Shown here piece by piece: positions 13,564 to 20,881 of a stretch of 35,935 nt of DNA. Numbering within the stretch: the stretch's first letter is position 1; the number at the start of each line of letters is the position of its first letter. Position numbers and translations under genes: made by a program. This DNA comes from an uncultured Clostridia bacterium (GTDB taxonomy: Bacteria > Bacillota > Clostridia > TANB77 > CAG-508): NCBI GenBank assembly GCA_944390395.1, contig CALXPY010000067.1, forward strand, positions 1-35,935, given 5' to 3'. Under the pieces are notes generated by a model, which was not told where the DNA came from, made no database searches, and saw nothing but the letters and a program-made list of their open reading frames with translations.

Positions 13564-13986
13564 AAAGAGAAATGAAATCATCTGTACGTCCGTACACGAG
13601 TACACAACAGCCTTGTACCGATGTACGGACGTACAGATAAATTTGAGTTCCCCTTTTATCTTTTATAGGCAGTCATGCGAACCTGACCCCAAAAATCCGG
13701 GGTGAAATTCAATCCTTGTGATTTTCGTGAAAATTATCATACTCCGATGTATAGATTACACCTGTTCGTGATTTATAGAACCGTGATACTGCTTTACGGA
13801 AATATGGGCAAATCCACGGTTCCGGCAGAGGTCACACGAAACAATGAAATGGATTAGGGCGCTTTGTGACCTGGGCTTCATCATAGCAAATCTGAGCGAA
13901 AATCGCAACCTGCAAAATCTTCATTATGCCGTGAAACTGCTTTGCGGCATAATGAACCAAATTCATCAGAAAGTGAGGAAGAAAGA
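13564..13986. other. Gene-free, repeat-rich region after the primase; candidate replication origin
   Basis: A perfect 17-bp inverted repeat lies at 13580-13596 and 13622-13638 (core TGTACGTCCGTACA), with further GTAC units in its loop. CCGTGAWACTGCTTTRCGG occurs twice (13781-13799, 13929-13947). AGGTCACA (13829-13836) has its complement at 13865-13872. A 12-bp stem, TTCATTATGCCG and complement, lies at 13920-13931 and 13945-13956. Dense direct and inverted repeats next to a primase-helicase suggest an origin or an operator cluster. No coding frame is credible. Confidence 0.5.
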
Positions 13987-14208
13987 ATGAAATCTGATAT
14001 GAGAAACGAGATCAAGGCGTACATCGTGCGCCAGGGGATGACCATGCAGGAGGTGGTGGACGTGCTCTCCGACGAGTACGGCTGGTCGGACAGCGTGTCC
14101 AATCTGTCCAATAAGCTCCAGCGGGAATCCCTCCGCTACAAAGAGGCTGTCCAGCTTGCTGATGCGCTGGGCTATGACATTCAGTGGGTCCGGCGCAAAG
14201 CCGACTGA
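13987..14208 (+). CDS. Small helical DNA-binding-like protein (73 aa)
   Basis: ATG at 13987 follows GAGGAAGAAAG. The protein MKSDMRNEIKAYIVRQGMTMQ has a Cro-like pattern: QEVVDVLSDEYGWSDSVSNLSNKLQR, then a second helical pair, RYKEAVQLADALGYDIQWVRR. This is the general form of short XRE-like or DUF6471-like proteins. It is encoded just before TnpW and the serine recombinase and could regulate excision or copy control. The 12-bp palindrome ending 31 bp upstream of its start could be its operator. The family name is uncertain; the helical DNA-binding nature is inferred from pattern only. Confidence 0.7.
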   Translation: MKSDMRNEIKAYIVRQGMTMQEVVDVLSDEYGWSDSVSNLSNKLQRESLRYKEAVQLADALGYDIQWVRRKAD

Positions 14209-14241
14209 CCCCAACAGACTACGAATTACGGAGGTACTTTA

Positions 14242-14490
14242 TTGAACGATTTTGAAAACTATGTTTATGAACCCATTGACCTGTGCGCCTGTTATGAGCC
14301 GATGTTTAACCCGCCCGCCGATTTCATTGAAGAATGGCGCAGGAAACGGGAACAGGAAAACCCGTTCTCCTGCACAGTGACCCGCAAGATTGGCAACACC
14401 TGGTATATCGTCGAAACTGAATGCGATGGTGACGAGCCGCTTCCCCACATGGTGAAGCGGCTGATTTTTTCGGATAAGGAGGCGGTTTGA
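14242..14490 (+). CDS. tnpW: TnpW-family transposon protein (82 aa)
   Basis: TTG at 14242 is the start, 6 nt after GGAGGT. The C-terminal half, TVTRKIGNTWYIVETEC then MVKRLIFSDKE, fits the short TnpW family encoded just upstream of tnpX in Tn4451-like elements; the N-terminal part is variable and acidic-proline-rich. The function of TnpW is not established. Its stop codon overlaps an ATG in TGATG at 14488-14492, so it is coupled to the region upstream of the recombinase. The assignment relies on sequence pattern and gene order together. Confidence 0.75.
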   Translation: MNDFENYVYEPIDLCACYEPMFNPPADFIEEWRRKREQENPFSCTVTRKIGNTWYIVETECDGDEPLPHMVKRLIFSDKEAV

Positions 14491-14576
14491 TGTCGACAAA
14501 GACGCTGGATCATGTTACAATGGAGCCATGCACTACGGTACTGTCGGCTGACCCACACAAGAAAGGAGACAACAAC

Positions 14577-16217
14577 GTGGATCAGCAGAAAATCACGATT
14601 TTGTACTGCCGCCTCAGTAACGAGGACGCCCTGGATGCCGAGAGTAACTCCATCACCAATCAAAGAAATATCTTGCTCCGCTACGCCGCCGACCACGGTT
14701 TCATGAATACCCGTATTCTGGTGGATGACGGTTATACGGGAACGAACTTCAATCGCCCCGGTGTCCAAGAGGGGCTTTCCCTGGTGGAACAGGGCTTGGT
14801 CGGGACTTGGATCGTGAAAGACATGAGCAGATTTGGGAGAGACTATCTGCAAGTTGGCAGATATACGGAAATCGTTTTTCCCAGCTTCGATGTACGCTTC
14901 ATCGCCGTCAATGACGGGGTTGACAGCGCCAGGGGAACGGACGATTTTACCCCGATTCGCAACGTATTCAACGATTTTTATGCCAAGGATACGAGCAAGA
15001 AGGTCCGAGCCGTTCTGAAAGCCAGAGGCACCAGCGGCAAGCACATGGGAAAGCCGCCCTACGGCTACCGCTTCGACCCGGCTGACCGCAACCACTGGAT
15101 CATTGACGAGGATGCCGCCCCGGTGGTCAAGCGCATTTTTGACCTGTCCATCGCCGGGAATGGCCCAAGCCGGATTGCCCGGATTTTGGAGGCTGATAAG
15201 GTTTTGACCACCAAGGCGCTGTATGCCCAGAGGAAGGGCGAACCCTTGCCGGAGCGGCCCTATCACTGGGTGGAGCAATCCATTGTCGGCATCCTGGAGC
15301 GGATGGAGTACACCGGCTGCGTCTGCAACTTCAAAACCTTTTCCAAGTCCTATAAACTCAAAAAGCGCATCCCCAACGCCAGCGAGGATATGTTCATCCT
15401 GCCCGACACCCAGGAGGCTATCATCACACAGGAACAGTGGGACAGGGTGCAGGAGCTGCGAAAGCACAAACGCCGCACCACCAAAGGCGAACGGCAGGGG
15501 ATGTTCTCCGGGCTGGTGGTCTGCGCTGACTGCGGGAGCAAACTCCACTTCGCCACCTGCAAGAACTATGACGGCAAGCAAGACCGCTACGTCTGTGCCA
15601 GGTACAAGAGCGGTCGCGGCACCTGTTCCGCCCACTATATCCGGGAGGATGTTCTGCGGGAGGTCGTGCTGGAGCGCATCCGGGCCGTGACGGAGTATAT
15701 CCGCTCTGATGTGGAGGGCTTTCAGGAGGACTGGCTGATGTGCCGGAGGGCCGACCAGGAGAAGTCCATCCGGGAGGACAAGCGGCGGTTGGAAAAGGCC
15801 AAAAAGCGTCTGGCGGACATTGATGTGCTGATGACCCGTATCTATGAGGACATGGCGCTGGGGAACCTGAGCCGGGAACGCTATCAGAAGATGACCGAGG
15901 GCTATGAGGCGGAACAGGCGGCGCTCAACAATGAGGTCATCGGCCTTGAGGACTGGGTAGCGACCCGTGAGGAAATGGAGGACAACCTTGACCAGTTCCT
16001 CGCCCTGATGGAGAAATATGTGGACATCCCGGAGCTGACACCGACCATCGTGAACGAGTTCATCAAGCAGATCATTGTCTACGCCCCGGAGAAGGTCAAC
16101 AGCAAACGGACGCAGAAGGTCAAAATCGTCTTTAACTTCCTGGAGGAAGTGGAAGTACCGGAAATCAGCGAACCCATTATGACGGAAACCACCTATGGAC
16201 GCAGAAAGACGGCGTGA
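14577..16217 (+). CDS. tnpX: TnpX-type large serine recombinase (546 aa)
   Basis: This protein would excise and integrate the IME. The resolvase catalytic domain (about 1-150) has the nucleophile in YCRLS (Ser14), the Q-R pair in ITNQRN, and DMSRFGRDYL. A recombinase domain follows with GKPPYGYR, then a zinc ribbon (CADC, then paired cysteines around CSAHY), and a C-terminal coiled coil rich in E/K/R. GTG at 14577 is preferred because AAAGGAG lies 8 nt upstream. An in-frame ATG at 14490, overlapping the tnpW stop, would add 29 residues that do not look like resolvase. The gene ends 30 bp before the right terminal repeat, as expected for the element's own recombinase. Confidence 0.92.
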   Translation: MDQQKITILYCRLSNEDALDAESNSITNQRNILLRYAADHGFMNTRILVDDGYTGTNFNRPGVQEGLSLVEQGLVGTWIVKDMSRFGRDYLQVGRYTEIVFPSFDVRFIAVNDGVDSARGTDDFTPIRNVFNDFYAKDTSKKVRAVLKARGTSGKHMGKPPYGYRFDPADRNHWIIDEDAAPVVKRIFDLSIAGNGPSRIARILEADKVLTTKALYAQRKGEPLPERPYHWVEQSIVGILERMEYTGCVCNFKTFSKSYKLKKRIPNASEDMFILPDTQEAIITQEQWDRVQELRKHKRRTTKGERQGMFSGLVVCADCGSKLHFATCKNYDGKQDRYVCARYKSGRGTCSAHYIREDVLREVVLERIRAVTEYIRSDVEGFQEDWLMCRRADQEKSIREDKRRLEKAKKRLADIDVLMTRIYEDMALGNLSRERYQKMTEGYEAEQAALNNEVIGLEDWVATREEMEDNLDQFLALMEKYVDIPELTPTIVNEFIKQIIVYAPEKVNSKRTQKVKIVFNFLEEVEVPEISEPIMTETTYGRRKTA

Positions 16218-16246
16218 CACTCGGTCACGCCGCCCTCTGCGGCAAA

Positions 16247-16287
16247 TAGTTACTTGTCACTATTAACCCTTGATTTTCCGGGGTTTT
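16247..16287 (-). repeat. Right terminal inverted repeat of the IME
   Basis: TAGTTACTTGTCACTAT (16247-16263), a 10-nt spacer, then TTTTCCGGGGTTTT (16274-16287). It is the inverted counterpart of 3100-3140 and is followed by TGA with the border GA at 16289-16290. Confidence 0.75.
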
Positions 16288-16290
16288 TGA

Positions 16291-16464
16291 ACCATTTTGA
16301 TACGGTTTGAACAGCTGATTATCTCTTGCTGAACTGCGGAGCGCGACGGGCTGCCTTGAGACCGTATTGAGAACACAAACTCCTCATTTCCCTTGATTTT
16401 TCAAGGCTTTGCATAACTCACACTCAAATTTGTCCTACCCTTTAATCGTAAAATGGGGATATTT
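16291..16464. other. Gene-free ICE end between IME and first integrase
   Basis: Contains TTTGATACGGTTTGA (about 16297-16311), the inverted partner of 3060-3074, and the palindromic stretch CCTTGATTTTTCAAGG (about 16391-16406). It probably holds part of the ICE attachment region and the end of the integrase transcript. No gene is visible. Confidence 0.45.
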
Positions 16465-17676
16465 TTATGAACCCGCAGACGCAGCAAATGCAGCATTTAC
16501 AACACTCAAAAGCTGTTCGGGTTTATTATACTTTACCTGCGCATAAATGTCCATTGTTGTTTTGCTGTTTTTATGTCCGGCAAGATACTGAACCGTCTTA
16601 GGGTCAACACCAGCGTACAGAAGATTCGTAATGTAGGTATGGCGCAGTTGGTGCGGCGTCACCTCGAAATCAATACTATATACCAGATTTGGATTGTTCT
16701 TCTGATGACCTCCAAGAACCGGCGTAATTGTACGCTTGATTCTTTGGCCATTCACATATTTATAATAGCTGTGTTCCTTGGTCGAGCGAGCAACTACATA
16801 ATGCCATATCCTTTGAAATTGAGAACCGGACAGAGGTTGTCCTTGGCTATCGGCAATCACATATTCAGAAATAGAGGACATCTTTACTTCTCCCAAGCAG
16901 TCCGCCAAACATCTCGGAATAGGGATATCCCTCTGCGCTGTCTTTGTTTTTAATGTCGTCGAAATCACCGGCTTGTTGTGTTCCGTGCGCCATGCTCTCC
17001 TTACAGAAATATATGGAGTAGGTGCATCCAGGAATACACAATCCCACTGTAACGCAAGGATTTCTTCCCGTCGCAGGCCCGCGTACAGCCCAATCATAAT
17101 AAACACATACGGCGGAAGTCCTCGAACAGTTTCCAAAAGCAGCCTCGCTTGTTCATCCGTCAAAGCGTCTTTCTTTTTGCCTGGCTTGCCACCTTTAGCT
17201 GAAATTCCCACACAAGGGTTGTAGTCAAGTAATTGGTTGCGTTCTGCTGAATAAAAGACGCACTTCAAAAGCATGTTGACAGCACTATATAATCCCGCCG
17301 ACTTTTTTGATACAGGTATCAGCGCCAGTCGAATATCGTCTGCTGTCACTTCTGACAGATACATATCTCCCAGAGGCTTGACAACATAATTGTTCATATT
17401 CTGGGTATAACCTTTCAAAGTGCTTGAAGATACCTTGGCTGACTGCATAAGCAGCCACTTCTCACAATATTCAGCCACAGTCGGATGTTTGCGCCGAAAA
17501 ATGATCTCCTCCACTTGCCTCCGAGCTTCTAACTGCTTTTCATATAATTCCTCGCAAGTAGCAGCATATAAACTTACCTGTTTTCCGTCCGCGTCTGTAA
17601 TCCGCGTCCTATAATACTGGATTCCACTCCTTATAACAGTCCCATACTGAGGAATACTCACTTTTTTCTTAGCCAT
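16465..17676 (-). CDS. Tyrosine integrase 1 of a tandem pair (403 aa)
   Basis: This is a site-specific recombinase of the phage-integrase family with an intact active site: R202 (GLRREE), K243 region, H342-x2-R345 (PHQLRH), H368 (AGH) and Y378 (MDIY). An N-terminal AP2-like arm-binding segment (about 10-60) and a SAM-like core-binding domain (about 65-160, TVAEYCEKWLLMQS) precede it. ATG at 17676 follows AGGAAAGGA; the frame is open to 17790, but that part overlaps the upstream terminator. It closely resembles the next gene along its whole length. It lies last in the minus-strand run sigma-MazF-Xis-Int, the usual end of a Tn916-like ICE. Confidence 0.93.
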   Translation of the reverse strand: MAKKKVSIPQYGTVIRSGIQYYRTRITDADGKQVSLYAATCEELYEKQLEARRQVEEIIFRRKHPTVAEYCEKWLLMQSAKVSSSTLKGYTQNMNNYVVKPLGDMYLSEVTADDIRLALIPVSKKSAGLYSAVNMLLKCVFYSAERNQLLDYNPCVGISAKGGKPGKKKDALTDEQARLLLETVRGLPPYVFIMIGLYAGLRREEILALQWDCVFLDAPTPYISVRRAWRTEHNKPVISTTLKTKTAQRDIPIPRCLADCLGEVKMSSISEYVIADSQGQPLSGSQFQRIWHYVVARSTKEHSYYKYVNGQRIKRTITPVLGGHQKNNPNLVYSIDFEVTPHQLRHTYITNLLYAGVDPKTVQYLAGHKNSKTTMDIYAQVKYNKPEQLLSVVNAAFAASAGS

Positions 17677-17749
17677 GCTTTCAGATCCTTTCCTATTAAT
17701 ATGTAGTTCAGCGCCGATACCTTTTTTATACTGAAAATCCATGGCTCTT

Positions 17750-17764
17750 TCAAAGGTGCGATTT
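17750..17764 (-). promoter_or_regulatory. Motif shared upstream of both integrases, copy 1
   Basis: TCAAAGGTGCGATTT lies about 74 bp upstream of the integrase 1 start and is identical to 19115-19129. The repeated position suggests a shared promoter element, operator or integrase-binding site. Confidence 0.6.
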
Positions 17765-17771
17765 ATGTAAT

Positions 17772-17801
17772 AGCAAAAGGCGAGGGGCAACCCCTCGCCT
17801 T
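17772..17801 (-). terminator. Terminator between the two integrase genes
   Basis: AAGGCGAGGGG (17777-17787) and CCCCTCGCCTT (17791-17801) form a perfect 11-bp stem with a 3-nt loop. On the minus strand a short T-run follows. It ends the integrase 2 transcript, so integrase 1 must be separately expressed or reached by readthrough. Confidence 0.8.
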
Positions 17802-17817
17802 CGCTATATCTTCTATT

Positions 17818-19050
17818 TTACTGTGCTGTTCCATACTCGGCCTCGTCCCATTGAGCAAATGCACCCGTTAAAACTCCTGCCAGTTCATCCGGCTTGTTAT
17901 ATTTAACTTTCGCATATATGTCCATGGTGATCTTGCTGCTCTCATGCCCCGCCAAATATTGAACCGTTTTAGGGTCTACCGATGAATGAATCAAATTGGT
18001 GATATAAGTGTGGCGTAATTGGTGCGGTGTAACATCAAAGTCGAGGCTGTAAATCACTTTCCCATTATGTGCTGCTTTTTCTCCAAGAACCGGATTGACG
18101 GTATGTTTCACGCGCTTTCCGTTCTCATACCTATAATATACTCGTGGCTTTGCTGTCCTGGTAACGATATACTGCCACAATCGCTTAAACTGCGTATAGG
18201 AAAGCGGCTCTCCCTCCCGGTTGGCAATCACATATTCTGATGTCGATTGTTTCTTTGCCTCTCTCAAACAATCCGCCAAACGATCCGGAAGGGGGATATT
18301 CCTTTCCGCAGCTTTGGTCTTTAATTCAGTGAGAATAATGGGCCGGTTATGCTCCGTATGCCACGCTCTCCGAACCGTCAAATAGGGAGCCTCTGTGTCC
18401 AAATATACCGAATCCCATTGCAGCGCGAGAATTTCTTCACGCCTCAAACCGGCATACAAGCCAATCATAACAAACACATAGGGGGGCAATCCCCGAATAG
18501 CGTCTAAAAGCCGTTCTACTTGTTCATCTGTCAACGCCTGCTTGTCCTCTTGAGGAACCCCTCCACCTTTGGCGTTGAGGTATATTGTCGGATTCGTATC
18601 AATGACATGGCTCTCCTGTGCCGCGCGAAAAATGGACTTATACAGGATGATAACCGACTTATATACGGATACGGATTTCTTTGAAACCGGAACAAGCGCA
18701 ACCTGGATGTCATCCAATGTTACTTCTGCCATTCTCTTTTGGCCCAATTCCTTAATAATATGCCGCCGTACCTTGGATGTGTAATCCGTCAATGTCGTAT
18801 TACGAACATGGACAGACTGCATAAGCAACCACTTTTCACAATACTCTGCGACAGTGGGGGATTTTTGACGGAATGTGATGTTGTCAATCTTCTCCAATGC
18901 CGCCATTTCCTTATCGTATAGTTCTTCACGAGTTTTGCCGTAAAGGATGACACGCTTGCCCTCTGCGTCCTCAACATCGGTTCTATAATATTTATGGCCG
19001 TTCACTTGAACTGTGCCGTATCTGGGGATTCGCTTTTTCCTTAAAGCCAT
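17818..19050 (-). CDS. Tyrosine integrase 2 of a tandem pair (410 aa)
   Basis: The active site is complete: R203, K244 region, H343-x2-R346, H369 and Y379. The domain layout equals that of integrase 1: N-terminal arm-binding (IPRYGTVQVNGHKYYRT), core-binding (TVAEYCEKWLLMQS), then catalytic. ATG at 19050 follows a GGAGG-type site. Similarity to integrase 1 is obvious along the whole length, but the two are clearly diverged, so this is an old duplication or an acquisition of a related int. Both genes carry the same 15-bp motif upstream. They could act as a heteromeric pair, or one may serve excision of a different element. Confidence 0.93.
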   Translation of the reverse strand: MALRKKRIPRYGTVQVNGHKYYRTDVEDAEGKRVILYGKTREELYDKEMAALEKIDNITFRQKSPTVAEYCEKWLLMQSVHVRNTTLTDYTSKVRRHIIKELGQKRMAEVTLDDIQVALVPVSKKSVSVYKSVIILYKSIFRAAQESHVIDTNPTIYLNAKGGGVPQEDKQALTDEQVERLLDAIRGLPPYVFVMIGLYAGLRREEILALQWDSVYLDTEAPYLTVRRAWHTEHNRPIILTELKTKAAERNIPLPDRLADCLREAKKQSTSEYVIANREGEPLSYTQFKRLWQYIVTRTAKPRVYYRYENGKRVKHTVNPVLGEKAAHNGKVIYSLDFDVTPHQLRHTYITNLIHSSVDPKTVQYLAGHESSKITMDIYAKVKYNKPDELAGVLTGAFAQWDEAEYGTAQ

Positions 19051-19114
19051 TCCACCACCTCCAAAAATAATTTTCAGCGCTGTACTCTTGTTTTATCAGA
19101 ACGCGCCACTTTCA

Positions 19115-19129
19115 TCAAAGGTGCGATTT
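19115..19129 (-). promoter_or_regulatory. Motif shared upstream of both integrases, copy 2
   Basis: TCAAAGGTGCGATTT lies about 65 bp upstream of the integrase 2 start, followed by CGCCTTCGC, which also occurs after copy 1 but inside a terminator. The pattern is consistent with duplication of an int unit with its upstream region. Confidence 0.6.
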
Positions 19130-19141
19130 TCGCCTTCGCAT

Positions 19142-19174
19142 AAAAAAGGCGTCTGCAAAATGCAAACGCCTTTT
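19142..19174 (-). terminator. Bidirectional terminator after the AAA ATPase gene
   Basis: GGCGT (19148-19152) and ACGCC (19166-19170), with TGC/GCA inside, form a stem around a short A-rich loop. Flanking A-run and T-run give a terminator on either strand; on the minus strand it ends the ATPase transcript. Confidence 0.75.
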
Positions 19175-19221
19175 CTTCAAATATTTATAATATAGATTTC
19201 TTTTATTTGCTCTGCTCATTT

Positions 19222-20475
19222 TTAGAGATCAAGGCTATTGGGGTCTAACAAAAAATCCATAATCCCCATTACAACGATACCTTCCTCATTACGCCAGAGC
19301 TTGATATTGTCCTTAACAACAATCATTTTTTTGAAAGAGTCACCAATACGCACCAAAGAGCTTTTCTCCTGTTTCATCTTCTCTTCGTCCGGGATGGCAA
19401 ACGCCGATTGGATGTAGTATCGTTTGCTTCCCTTATTGCAGATAAAGTCAACCTCTAAACGCTTGCGAATCGACTTTCCGTTCTCATCTCTTTGTGAGTA
19501 GTCTACTACTCCGACATCTACATTGAAACCACGGACGAGAAGTTCATTATATATGATATTTTCCATGATGTGGTTTTCTTCCTGCTGACGAAAATTAAGC
19601 TGCGCATTACGAAGCCCCACATCAGTGAAATAATATTTGTATGGAGAAGCAATATACTTCTTTCCCTTAATGTCGTATCGTTCCGCCCTGCTGATGAAAA
19701 ACGCATCCAAAAGATAGCCAATATATGCGCTGACAGTTTTATCACTGACAGGAATCCCATTGCTTGCAAAAGTGTTTGCTAACTTTGACGGATTGGTAAG
19801 GGAACCTACAGCAGAAGCAAGAACATTGACTAAAGCCTCCATGACATGATCCCCTCGAAGACGATTCCGCTCCTCGATATCCTTTAGATACAATTCCCGG
19901 CACAGATCAATCAAATATCTTGACTTCAGCTCATCACTATTACGGCTTAAAATCAATGGCAGACCGCCGTAGGTATAATAGTCGTTCCAGGCTTCATACT
20001 TATCGCCTGGATGTGCTGACAAATATTCCGAAAAGGACAGAGGATATACGCGGACTTCATCTCCCCGTCCCCGAAATTCCGTTAAAACATCCGAGGAGAG
20101 AAATTTCGAGTTACTGCCAGTCACATAGATGTCTACATTCTCTCTGCGATTAAGCCCGTTTAATACCGCTTCAAATCCGCTGCACAGCTGGACTTCATCC
20201 AGAAAAATATACCACATATCGTCGTCCGTCAAGCGCTCTTTTATATAAGCGCTCAATCTTTTGCTTTCGCGCAGTTCTTCATACTCCTCGTCATCTAATG
20301 GAATGCGTATGATTCTGGAAGCATCAATGCCCGAAGCCAACAGATATTGATAATACAGCTTGAACAGCAAATAGGATTTTCCGCACCGACGAATTCCGGT
20401 CACTACTTTTATCAAGCCATTTTCCCGCCGCTCAATGAGTCGATTTAGATATATGTCGCGTTTGATCATCTCCAT
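19222..20475 (-). CDS. AAA ATPase with DUF4143-type C-terminus (417 aa)
   Basis: The N-terminal P-loop ATPase has Walker A GIRRCGKS (27-34) and Walker B YIFLDEVQ with D93/E94. It is followed by the sensor-like YVTGSNS and the C-terminal DUF4143-type nuclease-like region (LEVDFICNKG near 345-355). These proteins are widespread in gut bacteria and their function is not established. ATG at 20475 follows AGGAGG with 7-nt spacing. It has its own consensus promoter and terminator, so it is an independent unit inserted between the excisionase and integrase genes, which are normally adjacent. It may be cargo, perhaps a stability or defence gene; that is speculation. Confidence 0.87.
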   Translation of the reverse strand: MEMIKRDIYLNRLIERRENGLIKVVTGIRRCGKSYLLFKLYYQYLLASGIDASRIIRIPLDDEEYEELRESKRLSAYIKERLTDDDMWYIFLDEVQLCSGFEAVLNGLNRRENVDIYVTGSNSKFLSSDVLTEFRGRGDEVRVYPLSFSEYLSAHPGDKYEAWNDYYTYGGLPLILSRNSDELKSRYLIDLCRELYLKDIEERNRLRGDHVMEALVNVLASAVGSLTNPSKLANTFASNGIPVSDKTVSAYIGYLLDAFFISRAERYDIKGKKYIASPYKYYFTDVGLRNAQLNFRQQEENHIMENIIYNELLVRGFNVDVGVVDYSQRDENGKSIRKRLEVDFICNKGSKRYYIQSAFAIPDEEKMKQEKSSLVRIGDSFKKMIVVKDNIKLWRNEEGIVVMGIMDFLLDPNSLDL

Positions 20476-20535
20476 GTCTCGTCCTCCTATTCGAATTTTT
20501 GCATATTGCTGCACTTTTTCGTAACTTGCAACACC

Positions 20536-20564
20536 AGTATACACCGTCCACATAGCAATGTCAA
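20536..20564 (-). promoter_or_regulatory. Consensus promoter of the AAA ATPase gene
   Basis: On the minus strand TTGACA (20564-20559) and TATACT (20541-20536) are separated by exactly 17 bp. It lies about 60 bp before the ATPase start codon. Confidence 0.8.
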
Positions 20565-20644
20565 CCTCATAGCGATAGTATATTCCGAAAGTTTACAAAA
20601 ATATGCAATTATTCGTAGCAAGAGTAAGTTCATTTCTATAACCA

Positions 20645-20872
20645 TCACTTCTTGTGTTGTATATGCCGGTAAGTTTCCATTTTCTCTATTGGCTTCGCTC
20701 TGTGCGTACTTTTTGCGATATACTCTTGAAGGCCGGTGTGGGTAAAATAGACGCAGCCATTAGGCACATATTGAATATAGGATATTAAACCACAATTCCT
20801 GGCTTCATCCAAAGTGGCCAAACTGATTCCTAATATTTTGGCCGCCTCTTTACGGGTAATCAGTTTTTCCAT
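20645..20872 (-). CDS. xis: Excisionase-like DNA-binding protein (75 aa)
   Basis: The protein MEKLITRKEAAKILGISLATLDEARNCG has the winged-helix/MerR-type helix-turn-helix of excisionases, with a short wing (YVPNGCVYFTHTGLQEYIAKS) and a basic tail. It would bend attachment-site DNA and steer the integrase toward excision. ATG at 20872 follows AAGGTGAGG with 7-nt spacing; the in-frame TTG at 20878 is less likely. It starts 10 bp after the end of the MazF-like gene, so they are co-transcribed. In Tn916-type elements xis directly precedes int; here the ATPase gene separates them. Confidence 0.85.
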   Translation of the reverse strand: MEKLITRKEAAKILGISLATLDEARNCGLISYIQYVPNGCVYFTHTGLQEYIAKSTHRAKPIEKMETYRHIQHKK

Positions 20873-20881
20873 ATTCAATCC

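Larger units (their letters stand above)
3099..16290 (+). mobile_element. 13.2-kb mobilizable element with TnpX-type recombinase, MobV relaxase and RiPP cargo
   Basis: The segment is bounded by 41-bp imperfect inverted repeats (3100-3140 and 16247-16287). At each border there is a GA dinucleotide (3099-3100 and 16289-16290). Tn4451-family elements moved by TnpX are known to be flanked by direct GA dinucleotides, which fits this reading. From right to left it holds the large serine recombinase, TnpW, a small DNA-binding protein, a primase-helicase, a MobV relaxase and oriT candidate, a small conserved protein, an XRE regulator, then the AT-richer radical SAM cassette and a DUF6061-like gene. 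The borders are deduced from sequence alone and need an empty-site comparison. Confidence 0.7.

Noticed and set aside
13564-13986. CRISPR array
   Set aside because: The repeats are few, unequal in spacing and palindromic; there are no regular spacers and no cas genes anywhere in the window.
14292-16220. A 642-codon minus-strand open frame
   Set aside because: It is antisense to the serine recombinase gene, which has full motifs and a good start site; no domain is visible.
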